NCBI RefSeq assembly: GCF_019049285.1
Contig: NZ_JAGMUL010000208.1
Coordinates: 1-64,000 of the forward strand
Direction of reading: 5' to 3'
DNA from: Streptomyces sp. AC550_RSS872
GTDB taxonomy: Bacteria; Actinomycetota; Actinomycetes; Streptomycetales; Streptomycetaceae
DNA length: 64,000 nt
Every line of letters begins with the position of its first letter. The first letter of the stretch is position 1. The notes under the pieces were generated by a model. It had not been told where the DNA came from. It saw only the letters and a list, made by a program, of their open reading frames with translations, and did not search any database. The position numbers and the translations under genes are program-made. Of this stretch, positions 1-7,764 are shown piece by piece.

Positions 1-240
1 GGACGGTGGCGGTCTCAGGCGCCGGACGGGCTGGAAGTGCCTGGGCCTACCAAACCCCTGCGGGTGGGCGGGGGCCCGGGACGGTGGCGGTCTCAGGCGC
101 CGGACAGGCTAGAAGTACTTGGGCCTACCAAACCGCTGCGGGTGGGCGGGGGCCCGGGACGGTGGCGGTCTCAGACGCCGGACGGGCTGGAAGTGCCTGG
201 GCCGGCGAAGACCCTGTGGGTGGGTGGTGGGGGCCGGGGA
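1..240. repeat. 78-bp tandem repeat, about 2.8 copies
   Basis: Three copies start at 1, 79 and 157, each opening with GGACGGTGGCGG, so the period is exactly 78 bp. The first two copies are nearly identical and the third decays after about 60 bp. Every copy contains a version of the 16-mer CGCCGGACGGGCTGGA (20-35, 98-113 with two changes, 176-191), a motif also present at 36197. Because 78 is a multiple of three, the repeat leaves several frames open, but the predicted peptides are low in complexity and I see no start signals, so I read it as non-coding. Confidence 0.85.
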
Positions 241-483
241 CGCCGGCGGTCTTGGTGGTGGCTGGGGCGCGGAGCGCCTGCGGTGGGTGGTGGCGCGTGC
301 TCGAACGGTGGGCGGGGTGGTGGTGGCTGGGGCGACGGAGCCGCTGGCGGCCTCGTTCTCGAATGTCGGCCGGGGTGAAGGGGGGTGCCCGGCGCCGGAG
401 TGCGAGGGCGGGCACCCTCGCCCGGACAGCAACAGGCCGTCGCAGGTGAAGCACCGCGCGCCCCCGCGTGCCTTCGCGAACCC
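241..483. other. GC-rich non-coding stretch
   Basis: This stretch is G-rich and then contains nested inverted repeats around 384-420 (GGGTGCCCG with CGGGCACCC). The hairpin could terminate transcription coming from upstream of the window. I see no gene in it. Confidence 0.4.
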
Positions 484-512
484 TTGACAGTGCCCCTGTG
501 CGCGTCAAATCT
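484..512 (+). promoter_or_regulatory. possible promoter/operator of the TetR gene
   Basis: A perfect TTGACA lies at 484-489, followed after 17 bp by a weak -10 (AAATCT, 507-512), about 30 bp before the start codon. TTGAC (484-488) and GTCAA (504-508) also form inverted arms, which would suit autoregulation by the TetR protein. Only the -35 element is strong. Confidence 0.4.
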
Positions 513-542
513 GGGCGCAGAGCCGCTCGTCCCAGGGAGGCG

Positions 543-1154
543 ATGATGCCTGCAGCGCGGGAATCCCTGCTGGACGCCGCTTACACGGCGCTGGCGCGTC
601 GGCCTTGGTCTGCCGTGCGGATGGTGGACGTGGCCGCGGCGGCCGGAGTGTCCCGGCAGACGCTGTACAACGAGTTCGGGAGCAAGGAAGGGCTTGCCCG
701 CGCACTCGTCAGAAGGGAGGCCGACGGATACCTCGCCGGCGTCGAACGCGCCCTCGCCACCCACAGCGACGCCCGAGAACGCCTCACCGCCACCGCCGAG
801 TGGACGGCCGCACTCGCCCGCGACAACGCCCTCGTCCGCGCCATGCTCACCGGCTGCTGGAGCGAGCGCCTCCCCTCACCGACACTCTCCGCCGTGCCGT
901 CCACCTCCGCCGTACCGGCACAGCGACGCGCCGACGGCCCGCTCCCGTCTCCCGGCGACTTCGTGGCCCTCGTCCGCGACCGAGCCGTAGTGGTCATCTC
1001 CGGCCCCGGGATCAACAAGTCCGACCTCGTCGACCTCGCCCGATCCTGCGAACTTGTCGTCCGGCTGGCCCTGTCCTGCGTCGCCGCCCCACCCGGCGAA
1101 GGCGGTGTCGCCGACCTCGTACGCAGCGCGCTGCACCGGCAGTTGGCGGGATGA
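543..1154 (+). CDS. TetR/AcrR-family transcriptional regulator
   Basis: This 203-residue protein has a typical TetR N-terminal helix-turn-helix at about residues 15-60 (VDVAAAAGVSRQTLYNEFGS, then KEGLARALV). The C-terminal half is the variable ligand and dimer region, with no recognisable effector signature. The start was chosen at 543 because GGGAGG lies a few bases upstream; the next codon is also ATG, so 546 is equally possible. The gene is convergent with the SMR exporter at 1169-1492, with 14 bp between their stop codons. Control of that exporter is plausible by neighbourhood only. Confidence 0.9.
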   Translation: MMPAARESLLDAAYTALARRPWSAVRMVDVAAAAGVSRQTLYNEFGSKEGLARALVRREADGYLAGVERALATHSDARERLTATAEWTAALARDNALVRAMLTGCWSERLPSPTLSAVPSTSAVPAQRRADGPLPSPGDFVALVRDRAVVVISGPGINKSDLVDLARSCELVVRLALSCVAAPPGEGGVADLVRSALHRQLAG

Positions 1155-1168
1155 GCGAAGCCGCGAAC

Positions 1169-1492
1169 TCAGTGTGCCGAGCCCGACAGCTGCAAGCCGA
1201 CGACCCCCACGATCACCAGACTGATCGACACGATCTTCAACGTCGACACGATGTCACCGAGGAAGATCATCCCGTAGATCGCCGTACCCGCCGCCCCGAT
1301 CCCCGTCCACACCGCGTACGCCGGCCCCACGTCCAGTTTCTTCAGCGACAGCGTCAGCAGTCCGAAACTGCCGAGAGCGAAGATGCAGAAGGCGACCGTC
1401 GGCCACAGCCGGCTGAAGCCGTGCGACAGTTTCAGGCAGACGGCGAAACCGGTTTCGAGCAGCCCCGCCACGATGACCAGCAGCCACGCCAT
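1169..1492 (-). CDS. small multidrug resistance (SMR) family exporter, SugE/Gdx-like
   Basis: The product is 107 residues with four hydrophobic helices, the usual SMR size; these proteins work as antiparallel dimers exchanging substrate for protons. The essential glutamate is present as E13 in AGLLE. The segments HGFSRL and YAVWTGIGA resemble the SugE/Gdx branch (guanidinium or quaternary ammonium export) more than EmrE. The Trp expected at position 16 in Gdx proteins is Phe here, so substrate is uncertain. GGAGGA at 1499-1504 is a good ribosome site for the ATG start. The gene is convergent with a TetR regulator. Confidence 0.9.
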   Translation of the reverse strand: MAWLLVIVAGLLETGFAVCLKLSHGFSRLWPTVAFCIFALGSFGLLTLSLKKLDVGPAYAVWTGIGAAGTAIYGMIFLGDIVSTLKIVSISLVIVGVVGLQLSGSAH

Positions 1493-1660
1493 GTGCTGTC
1501 CTCCCGTATGCCCACGTTCTGTGACCGCTTCGTCAGGCTTGGATCCGGCTCGGTGCGATTATGCCCTTACCGGTCTCACGCACAGACAAACAACGCGGAG
1601 GTCAGTCCCCTTCCCCGATCCCTTCCCCGACCCTTCCGCGAGCCCTTCCTCGATCCTTCC

Positions 1661-2683
1661 TCAGTCGCCTTCCGTGCGCTCCCGCGTCGCCAGCAGCCGC
1701 CGCAACGAGTACAGCCGCGCGGGATCGGCGTGACCCTCCGCCACCCACGCGTCCAGCGCGCAGTCCGGTTCGTCATGACTGCACGCACGGGGACAGCCTT
1801 CGGTTCCCGGTTCCAGGTCGGGGAACGCGTGGATCACGCGCGACGGGTCGATATGAGCCAGGCCGAAGGACCGGACACCGGGAGTGTCGATCACCCAGCC
1901 GTCCGCCTCCGCGACCGCCCCCGCCAACGGCAGCGCCAACGCCGACGTCGTCGTGTGCCGCCCTCGCCCCGTCACCGCGTTCACATGGCCCGTCGTACGC
2001 CTGCGTTCCTCCGGCACCAACGCGTTCACCAGCGTCGTCTTGCCCACGCCCGAGTGACCGACGAACGCCGTGACCCGGCCCTCCAGATGCTCCCGCACCC
2101 GGTCCGCCGCGCCCCCGGCCGCCAGTTCCTCCCGGCTGGTGACGACATACGGAATGTCCAACGCCCCGTACAGTTCGAGGAGTTCGTCCGGCGAGGCCAG
2201 GTCCGACTTCGTCATCACGAGCAACGGTTCCAGGCCCCCGTCGAACGCCGCCACCAGACAGCGGTCGATCAGCCGGGGCCGCGGCTCGGGGTCGGCGAGG
2301 GCGGTGACGATGGCGAGTTGGTCGGCGTTGGCGACGACCACGCGCTCGTACGGATCGTCGTCGTCCGCGGTACGGCGCAGCAGCGACCTCCGCTCCTCGA
2401 TCCGCACGATCCGCGCGAGCGTGTCCTTCTTGCCGGACAGATCGCCTACCAGCGCCACCCGGTCACCGACCACCGCCGCCTTGCGGCCGAGTTCGCGGGC
2501 CTTCATCGCCAGCACGATGCGGTCGTCGACGAGACAGGTCAGGCGCCCCCGGTCGACGGTGAGGACCATGCCCTCGGCGGCGTCCTCGTGCTTGGGCCGG
2601 ATGTTCGTACGCGGCCGGGTGTTCCGACGGCCGGGGCGGGTGCGGATGTCGTCCTCGTCGGTGTGCTTGCCGTAGCGGCGCAT
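1661..2683 (-). CDS. rsgA: ribosome small-subunit-dependent GTPase A (RsgA/YjeQ)
   Basis: RsgA is a late 30S-subunit assembly GTPase. The 340-residue protein has an N-terminal OB-like region, then a circularly permuted G domain with motifs in the order G4 (TKSD), G1 (GHSGVGKT), G3 (DTPG). A C-terminal zinc-binding cluster is visible (CPRACSH then DC). I start it at the ATG giving MRRYGKH, 11 bp after the aroA stop codon; an upstream in-frame start would overlap aroA. The aroA-rsgA order is conserved in actinobacteria, so the two are probably co-transcribed. Confidence 0.93.
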   Translation of the reverse strand: MRRYGKHTDEDDIRTRPGRRNTRPRTNIRPKHEDAAEGMVLTVDRGRLTCLVDDRIVLAMKARELGRKAAVVGDRVALVGDLSGKKDTLARIVRIEERRSLLRRTADDDDPYERVVVANADQLAIVTALADPEPRPRLIDRCLVAAFDGGLEPLLVMTKSDLASPDELLELYGALDIPYVVTSREELAAGGAADRVREHLEGRVTAFVGHSGVGKTTLVNALVPEERRRTTGHVNAVTGRGRHTTTSALALPLAGAVAEADGWVIDTPGVRSFGLAHIDPSRVIHAFPDLEPGTEGCPRACSHDEPDCALDAWVAEGHADPARLYSLRRLLATRERTEGD

Positions 2684-2694
2684 GGCGTGAGTCC

Positions 2695-4014
2695 CTACGC
2701 CCCGAGCATCCCGGTCCACAGCTCGGGGAAGTCCGGAAGGGTCTTCGCCGTCGTCGCCACGTTCTCGATCCGTACGCCCTCGACCGCGAGGCCGATGATC
2801 GCGCCGGCCGTCGCCATGCGGTGGTCCTCGTAGGTGTGGAAGACGCCGCCGTGCAGTCGGCGCGGGCGGATGTGCAGTCCGTCGGCGGTCTCGGTGACGT
2901 CGCCGCCGAGTTCGTTGATCTCCTTGGTCAGCGCGGCCAGACGGTCGGTCTCGTGCAGACGCAGGTGCGCGACGCCGCGGAGCGTGGAGGGGGAGTCGGC
3001 CAGCGCGGCGACCGCCGCGATACCCGGGGTGAGTTCGCCGACCTCGCTCAGGTCCACGTCGATGCCGTGGATCGCACCGGAACCGGTGAACACGAGCCCG
3101 TACTCGGTGAGTTCGCAGGAACCGCCCATCTCGGTGAAGATCTCGCGGAGCCGGTCACCGGGCTGGGTGGTGCGGCTCGGCCAGTCCGGGACGAGCACCT
3201 TGCCGCCGGTGACCAGCGCCGCCGCCAGGAACGGCTGCGCGTTGGACAGGTCCGGCTCGATGGTGAGGTCGCGGCCGAGCAGGGCGCCCGGCGTGACCCG
3301 CCAGACGTTCGGCTCGCCGCCGGACTCCGGGGTGTCCACCTGGGCGCCGACCGCGCGCAGCATGTCGACGGTCATGCGGATGTGCGGCATGGAGGGGAGC
3401 GAAGAGCCGATGTGCCGGACCTCGACGCCCTGGTTGAAGCGCGGCCCGGACAGCAGCAGCGCCGACACGAACTGGGACGACGAGGAGGCGTCGATCTCCA
3501 CCGGGCCGCCGTCCAGGGCACCCCCGCCCTGGACGGTCAGCGGCAGCGCACCCCGGCCGTCGTCGTCGATCCTGGCACCGAGGACGCGCAGGGCGTCGAT
3601 CACGCCGTGCAGGGGGCGCTCGTACGACCTGGGGTCGCCGTCGAACCGGATGGGCCCGTCGGCGAGCGCGGCCACCGGCGGCAGGAAGCGCATCACCGTG
3701 CCGGCGTTGCCCACGTCGACCGTGGCCGGCCCGCGCAGGCCCGCGGGGAGCACCCGCCATGCCTCGCCCGTGCCCTCGGGGCCGACGCCCTCCTCGATGC
3801 CGACGCCCATCGCCCGCAGCGCGCCGGCCATCAGCAGGGTGTCGCGGGAGCGGAGGGGGCGGCGCAGCCAACCCGGTTCCGAGGCGAGGGATGCGAGGAC
3901 GAGGGCGCGGTTGGTGACCGACTTGGACCCGGGCACGTGGACCGTCGCGTCGACGGCTCCGCTCGCGTGCGGGGCGGGCCAGAGGGCGGTGTGTGCGGCG
4001 GGGTTTTGGGCCAT
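2695..4014 (-). CDS. aroA: 3-phosphoshikimate 1-carboxyvinyltransferase (EPSP synthase)
   Basis: This cytoplasmic shikimate-pathway enzyme joins shikimate-3-phosphate and phosphoenolpyruvate. At 439 residues it has normal length. Family signatures are present: PGSKSVTNRAL near the N-terminus, GNAGTVMRFL, SSSSQFVSALL, DLSNAQPFLAAA, and the C-terminal HETDRL and YEDHRMA. The ATG at 4012-4014 has no good ribosome-binding site, and a TAAAGT hexamer ends only 6 bp before it, so the message may be leaderless. rsgA follows 11 bp downstream. Confidence 0.96.
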   Translation of the reverse strand: MAQNPAAHTALWPAPHASGAVDATVHVPGSKSVTNRALVLASLASEPGWLRRPLRSRDTLLMAGALRAMGVGIEEGVGPEGTGEAWRVLPAGLRGPATVDVGNAGTVMRFLPPVAALADGPIRFDGDPRSYERPLHGVIDALRVLGARIDDDGRGALPLTVQGGGALDGGPVEIDASSSSQFVSALLLSGPRFNQGVEVRHIGSSLPSMPHIRMTVDMLRAVGAQVDTPESGGEPNVWRVTPGALLGRDLTIEPDLSNAQPFLAAALVTGGKVLVPDWPSRTTQPGDRLREIFTEMGGSCELTEYGLVFTGSGAIHGIDVDLSEVGELTPGIAAVAALADSPSTLRGVAHLRLHETDRLAALTKEINELGGDVTETADGLHIRPRRLHGGVFHTYEDHRMATAGAIIGLAVEGVRIENVATTAKTLPDFPELWTGMLGA

Positions 4015-4050
4015 GGGTTCACTTTATAAGGAGCGTGTGGTTCGGGTGCG
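4015..4050 (-). promoter_or_regulatory. possible -10 of a leaderless aroA transcript
   Basis: Reading the minus strand, TATAAAGT (TAAAGT at 4026-4021) precedes the aroA ATG by 6 bp and there is no Shine-Dalgarno sequence. This places a transcription start at or next to the initiation codon. No clear -35 element is visible. Confidence 0.35.
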
Positions 4051-4057
4051 GCGCCGT

Positions 4058-4115
4058 TGGGGCCGGTCGCGCCCACGCGGCGGAGCCGCATATCGATACA
4101 GCCCGCGCCCCTATG
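4058..4115. repeat. interspersed Streptomyces repeat, copy A
   Basis: The sequence GGTCGCGCCCACGCGG-CGGAGCCGCATATCGA and its flanks recur at 11433-11487 and 23331-23385, with a shortened relative at 20448-20482. All copies are intergenic. The block contains the short palindrome GCGGCGGAGCCGC. Confidence 0.8.
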
Positions 4116-4118
4116 ACC

Positions 4119-4137
4119 TGCGCCCCTTCGGGGCGCA
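4119..4137 (-). terminator. hairpin at the 3' end of the M50 gene
   Basis: TGCGCCCC (4119-4126), a TTC loop and GGGGCGCA (4130-4137) form a perfect 8-bp stem immediately beside the stop codon at 4138. No T-run follows, which is common in Streptomyces. Confidence 0.6.
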
Positions 4138-4860
4138 TCACATCTCCAAGAGCCACCTGGCCCCACCTATCAGCGAACACAGCGACACCGCGTGGAACAG
4201 GAACAGCCACAATCCCGCCGGCACGTGCGTCAGCCTCGACAACTGATCCGCGTCCGAATCACCGGCCCCACCCCTTGCCCGCTTCGCCTGTAGCTCGAAA
4301 GCGGGCCGCACCCCGCCCACCAGCAGGAACCACACCACCACATACGCGAACGCCGCCTGCACCTGCGGGCCCGTCAGCCAGCTGACCAGCACGAACGTGC
4401 CGCCCGTCACGAAGACCGTCAGCGCCCCGTACGCGTTGCGGATCATCACCAGCATCGCCACCAGCAGGGCTGTCGCCAGCCACAGCAGCAGGGTGATCCG
4501 GCCGGAGGCCAGCAGGGCGGCGCCACCCAGGCCCAGCAGCGGGGGAGCCGTGTAACCCGCGGCAGCCGTGAGGATCATGCCGATGCCGTGCGGTTTGCCG
4601 CGGCTGACGGTGAGGCCGCTGGTGTCGGAGTGCAGGCGTATACCGGTCAGGGTGCGGCCGGTCAGCAGGGCGATCAGGCCGTGGCCGCCCTCGTGGGCGA
4701 TGGTGATGGCGTTGCGTGACAGGCGCCACAGGACGTGCGGGACGACCACGACGAGCGCGGCGACCAGCGTGGCGATCACCACCCACAGATCCGGGTCGGG
4801 CTGGGTGCCGGCGACCTCGTCCCAGAGGGAGGCGAGCGAGGCGGATGCGGTGCTGTCCAT
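4138..4860 (-). CDS. M50-type (M50B-like) integral membrane metallopeptidase family protein
   Basis: The 240-residue protein has about six hydrophobic segments. Near the first third lies AHEGGHGL, which contains the zinc-binding HExxH motif (H-E-G-G-H) of M50-type site-2-protease relatives. The chosen start (MDSTASASL) is an ATG with GGGAG upstream; an in-frame upstream ATG would leave almost no space to the divergent SRAP gene. A substrate cannot be inferred. It is divergent from the SRAP gene with 50 bp between starts. Confidence 0.85.
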   Translation of the reverse strand: MDSTASASLASLWDEVAGTQPDPDLWVVIATLVAALVVVVPHVLWRLSRNAITIAHEGGHGLIALLTGRTLTGIRLHSDTSGLTVSRGKPHGIGMILTAAAGYTAPPLLGLGGAALLASGRITLLLWLATALLVAMLVMIRNAYGALTVFVTGGTFVLVSWLTGPQVQAAFAYVVVWFLLVGGVRPAFELQAKRARGGAGDSDADQLSRLTHVPAGLWLFLFHAVSLCSLIGGARWLLEM

Positions 4861-4910
4861 GTAAGGCAGTGGCTCCCTGTGGTCGGATGGAATCTGGCAG
4901 TGTTGCACGT

Positions 4911-5726
4911 ATGTGCGGACGGTATGCAGCCAGTCGTGGGGCCGAGGATCTCGCAGGAATCTTTGAGATCGAGAAGTGGGAGCCCGAGGAGACCCTGGAG
5001 CCGGACTACAACGTGGCTCCCACCAAAGAGGTCCACGTCGTCCTCGACCGTCCGTTGAAAGACGCCGATGACCCTCGGCCGGTTCGGCAGCTGCGCAAGC
5101 TGAAGTGGGGGCTGGTGCCCAGCTGGTCCAAGACCCCCGAGAGCGCCTTCAAGATGATCAACGCGCGCGCGGAGACGGTCCACGAGAAGCCGTCGTACCG
5201 GCGGGCCTTCTCCTCCCGGCGCTGCGTCATCCCCGCCGACGGCTACTACGAGTGGGTCACCGGCAGGCAGGAGCTGGACCTGGAGCAGGAGGGCCGGCGC
5301 AAACGGCCGCGCAAGCAGCCGTACTTCGTGCTGCCCGCCGACGGGTCGGTCTTCGCGATGGCCGGGCTGTACGAGTTCTGGCGGGACAGGACGCTGCCCG
5401 ACGAGCATCCGCAGGCCTGGTGGGTGACCTGCTCCGTCATCACGACGGAGGCGGAGACGACCCCGCTGGCCGTCGCGCCGGAGGAGGGCCCGCACACGCT
5501 CGCCGAGATCCACCCCCGGATGCCGCTGATGCTCACGCCGGACCGCTGGGACGCCTGGCTGGACCCGTCCCGCAAGGATCCCGAGGAACTGCGCACGCTC
5601 CTCACTCCGCCGCCCGCCGGTCTGATGCGCGCCTACCCCGTCTCCACGATGGTCAGCAACGTCCGCAACAACGGCCCGGAGCTGCTGAAGGAGCTGGACG
5701 GGCCCGAAGAGGGCACACTCTTCTGA
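4911..5726 (+). CDS. SOS-response-associated peptidase, SRAP/YedK family
   Basis: SRAP proteins (bacterial YedK, human HMCES) form a covalent thiazolidine crosslink with abasic sites in single-stranded DNA and so protect replication forks. The 271-residue protein begins MCGRY, so Cys2 becomes the catalytic N-terminal cysteine after Met removal. Other signatures are YNVAPT, WGLVPSWSK, NARAET and IPADGYYEW. The catalytic Cys fixes the start at 4911. The alpha/beta hydrolase begins one base after the stop codon, so the two are probably co-expressed. A homologue lies next to aroA in mycobacteria. Confidence 0.95.
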   Translation: MCGRYAASRGAEDLAGIFEIEKWEPEETLEPDYNVAPTKEVHVVLDRPLKDADDPRPVRQLRKLKWGLVPSWSKTPESAFKMINARAETVHEKPSYRRAFSSRRCVIPADGYYEWVTGRQELDLEQEGRRKRPRKQPYFVLPADGSVFAMAGLYEFWRDRTLPDEHPQAWWVTCSVITTEAETTPLAVAPEEGPHTLAEIHPRMPLMLTPDRWDAWLDPSRKDPEELRTLLTPPPAGLMRAYPVSTMVSNVRNNGPELLKELDGPEEGTLF

Positions 5727-5727
5727 T

Positions 5728-6372
5728 GTGACTGATGTGACGACCGAGATCGTTGGCACGGACGCGGGCGACGCCCGCATCACCTGGCACCCGGCCCCGG
5801 CCTCGAAGACCCGCCTGGTCCTGGCCGTGAGCCACGGCGCCGGCGGTGGCATCGAGGCCAGGGACCTGCGCGCGCTGGCCGAGGTCCTGCCGGCCCATGG
5901 GGTGACCGTCGCTCGCGTCGAGCAGCCCTGGCGCGTGGCCGGCAAGAAGGTGGCACCCGCGCCGAAGACCCTCGACGTCGGCTGGCGGGGCCTGTGGCCC
6001 GCGCTCGCCGCGCCCGGGCTCCCCGTGATCTCCGGTGGCCGCAGCGCCGGCGCCCGCGTCGCCTGCCGTACGGCCGTCGAGCTCGGGGCGCACGCCGTCC
6101 TCGCCCTCGGCTTCCCGCTCCACCCGCCGGGCAAGCCGGACAAGTCCCGCGCCGACGAGCTGCTCGGGGCCGGGGTGCCGACTCTCGTCGTACAGGGCGG
6201 GAACGATCCGTTCGGGAAACCGGAGGAGTTCCCGGACGGGGACTTCGAGATGGTCGAGGTGCCGTACGGCGATCACGGGTTCGCGGTGCCCAAGCGGGCG
6301 CCCCTCGGTCAGGACGAGGCCGTGGCGATCGTCACGGACTCGGTCGTCAAGTGGGCCGGGTCACTGGGGTAA
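5728..6372 (+). CDS. alpha/beta hydrolase family protein (KANL3/Tex30-like)
   Basis: This 214-residue protein has the alpha/beta hydrolase layout: SHGAGGG after the first strands (oxyanion region), the nucleophile elbow GGRSAG with serine, and a C-terminal GDHGF carrying the likely catalytic His. The substrate is unknown. A GTG start is used at 5728, directly after the SRAP stop codon, with another GTG three codons later. Translational coupling to the SRAP gene is likely. Confidence 0.85.
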   Translation: MTDVTTEIVGTDAGDARITWHPAPASKTRLVLAVSHGAGGGIEARDLRALAEVLPAHGVTVARVEQPWRVAGKKVAPAPKTLDVGWRGLWPALAAPGLPVISGGRSAGARVACRTAVELGAHAVLALGFPLHPPGKPDKSRADELLGAGVPTLVVQGGNDPFGKPEEFPDGDFEMVEVPYGDHGFAVPKRAPLGQDEAVAIVTDSVVKWAGSLG

Positions 6373-6378
6373 AGCTTC

Positions 6379-6405
6379 GGGAATGTTGCGGCCCCGGCCT
6401 CTGTT
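6379..6405 (+). promoter_or_regulatory. SigR-dependent promoter of sigR-rsrA
   Basis: GGGAAT (6379-6384) and GTT (6403-6405) are separated by 18 bp, matching the SigR consensus GGGAAT-N18-GTT. This would be the autoregulatory promoter known for sigR in S. coelicolor. It lies about 60 bp upstream of the long-form start codon at 6465. Confidence 0.85.
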
Positions 6406-6629
6406 GTGGCGGACACGGGTGCTGAAGCACCAGCGCCGACGTCGTAGGAGAGGAAGTCCGCCGCATGGGTTCGACCTACTGCCCGAGCCGCAGCAGCCGT
6501 GCCGACCTGGACTGGACGGTGCTGCATGCGGCCAGGACCGCTCCTATTCGAGGGGCGGCGGGTACGGCAGGTCGTCTATCCTCCGATTCAGGTGGGACCG
6601 GTTTCGGCCCTGCCCGCAATCTTGAGGAG

Positions 6630-7325
6630 GTGGGTCCGGTTCCCGGTACCGACGCAGGGACCGACAACGGCCAGGCGGAGCAGCCCGAGGGCCAGGGCAT
6701 GAGCGTGGACACGTCCGCGGAGACGACTGCCGAGCGCAGCGCGCGCTTCGAGCGGGACGCGCTCGAATTCCTCGACCAGATGTACTCGGCCGCCCTGCGC
6801 ATGACGCGCAACCCGGCCGACGCGGAAGATCTGGTGCAGGAGACCTACGCCAAGGCGTACGCGTCCTTCCACCAGTTCCGCGAGGGCACCAACCTGAAGG
6901 CGTGGCTGTACCGGATCCTCACCAACACCTTCATCAACTCGTACCGCAAGAAGCAGCGTGAACCCCAGCGCTCCGCGGCCGAGGAGATCGAGGACTGGCA
7001 GCTCGCGCGCGCCGAGTCGCACATGTCGACGGGTCTGCGTTCCGCCGAGTCGCAGGCGCTCGACCACCTGCCCGACTCGGACGTGAAGGAAGCGCTCCAG
7101 GCGATCCCCGAGGAATTCCGCATCGCCGTGTACCTCGCCGATGTCGAGGGCTTTGCGTACAAGGAGATCGCGGACATCATGGGGACACCCATCGGTACGG
7201 TGATGTCCCGGCTGCACCGGGGCCGCCGTCAACTGCGCGGCATGCTCGAGGACTACGCCCGCGAGCGCGGACTGGTCCCGGCCGGTGCCGGAGAGTCGAA
7301 CGAAGTGAAAGGTTCGGGCTCATGA
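6630..7325 (+). CDS. sigR: RNA polymerase ECF sigma factor SigR (thiol-oxidative stress)
   Basis: SigR directs the response to disulfide stress and is held inactive by RsrA. Region 2 is visible (FLDQMYSAALRM, then AEDLVQETYAKAY) and region 4 (GFAYKEIADIMGTPIGTVMS). The GTG at 6630 gives 231 residues. The same frame is open 55 codons further upstream to an ATG at 6465 preceded by AGGAGAGG, and this corresponds to the unstable longer isoform (SigR') described in S. coelicolor. The GTG sits almost on its GAGGAG sequence, so the short start is uncertain; an ATG at 6699 is a third choice. The stop overlaps the rsrA start (ATGA). Confidence 0.93.
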   Translation: MGPVPGTDAGTDNGQAEQPEGQGMSVDTSAETTAERSARFERDALEFLDQMYSAALRMTRNPADAEDLVQETYAKAYASFHQFREGTNLKAWLYRILTNTFINSYRKKQREPQRSAAEEIEDWQLARAESHMSTGLRSAESQALDHLPDSDVKEALQAIPEEFRIAVYLADVEGFAYKEIADIMGTPIGTVMSRLHRGRRQLRGMLEDYARERGLVPAGAGESNEVKGSGS

Positions 7326-7624
7326 GCTGCGGAGAGCCGCACGAGACGGACTGCAGTGAGGTACTCGATCATCTCTACGAGTTCCTCGACAGTGAGATGC
7401 CGGACGTCGACCGCGACAAGTTCAAGCAGCACTTCACGGAGTGCTCGCCGTGCCTGGAGAAGTACGGCCTCGAAGAGGCCGTGAAGAAGTTGGTCAAGCG
7501 CTGCTGCGGACATGACGACGTGCCGACCGACCTGCGTGCCAAGGTCCTGGGGCGGCTCGATCTGATCCGCTCCGGCCAGGCGGTCCCCGACCACGACGTG
7601 ACCGCCACGCCGCAGGAGTCCTGA
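7322..7624 (+). CDS. rsrA: redox-sensing zinc anti-sigma factor RsrA
   Basis: RsrA binds SigR under reducing conditions and releases it when its thiols form a disulfide. The 100-residue protein has the ZAS signature HFTECSPC (H-x3-C-x2-C) together with an N-terminal Cys in TDCSEVL, which supply the zinc ligands and the trigger disulfide. Extra cysteines occur at RCCGH. Its ATG overlaps the sigR stop codon, so expression is translationally coupled. Confidence 0.96.
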   Translation: MSCGEPHETDCSEVLDHLYEFLDSEMPDVDRDKFKQHFTECSPCLEKYGLEEAVKKLVKRCCGHDDVPTDLRAKVLGRLDLIRSGQAVPDHDVTATPQES

Positions 7625-7764
7625 ACTCCGGTCGTCCTGAGGCTCGGGCGCCCTGAACGGACGGGCGTCACTCGAACGTGCTAATCCCCCGGTCGTAACA
7701 CCGCGGACCTCCCCTCGGCCCCCCTAGGCTGCCGTGCCGGGAAGGCCCGGCCGGGGAGGAGCAC

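Noticed and set aside
6..449. Open frames in all directions across the 78-bp repeat
   Set aside because: The frames stay open only because the repeat length is a multiple of three; composition is Gly/Ala/Arg low complexity and no ribosome site or homology is visible.
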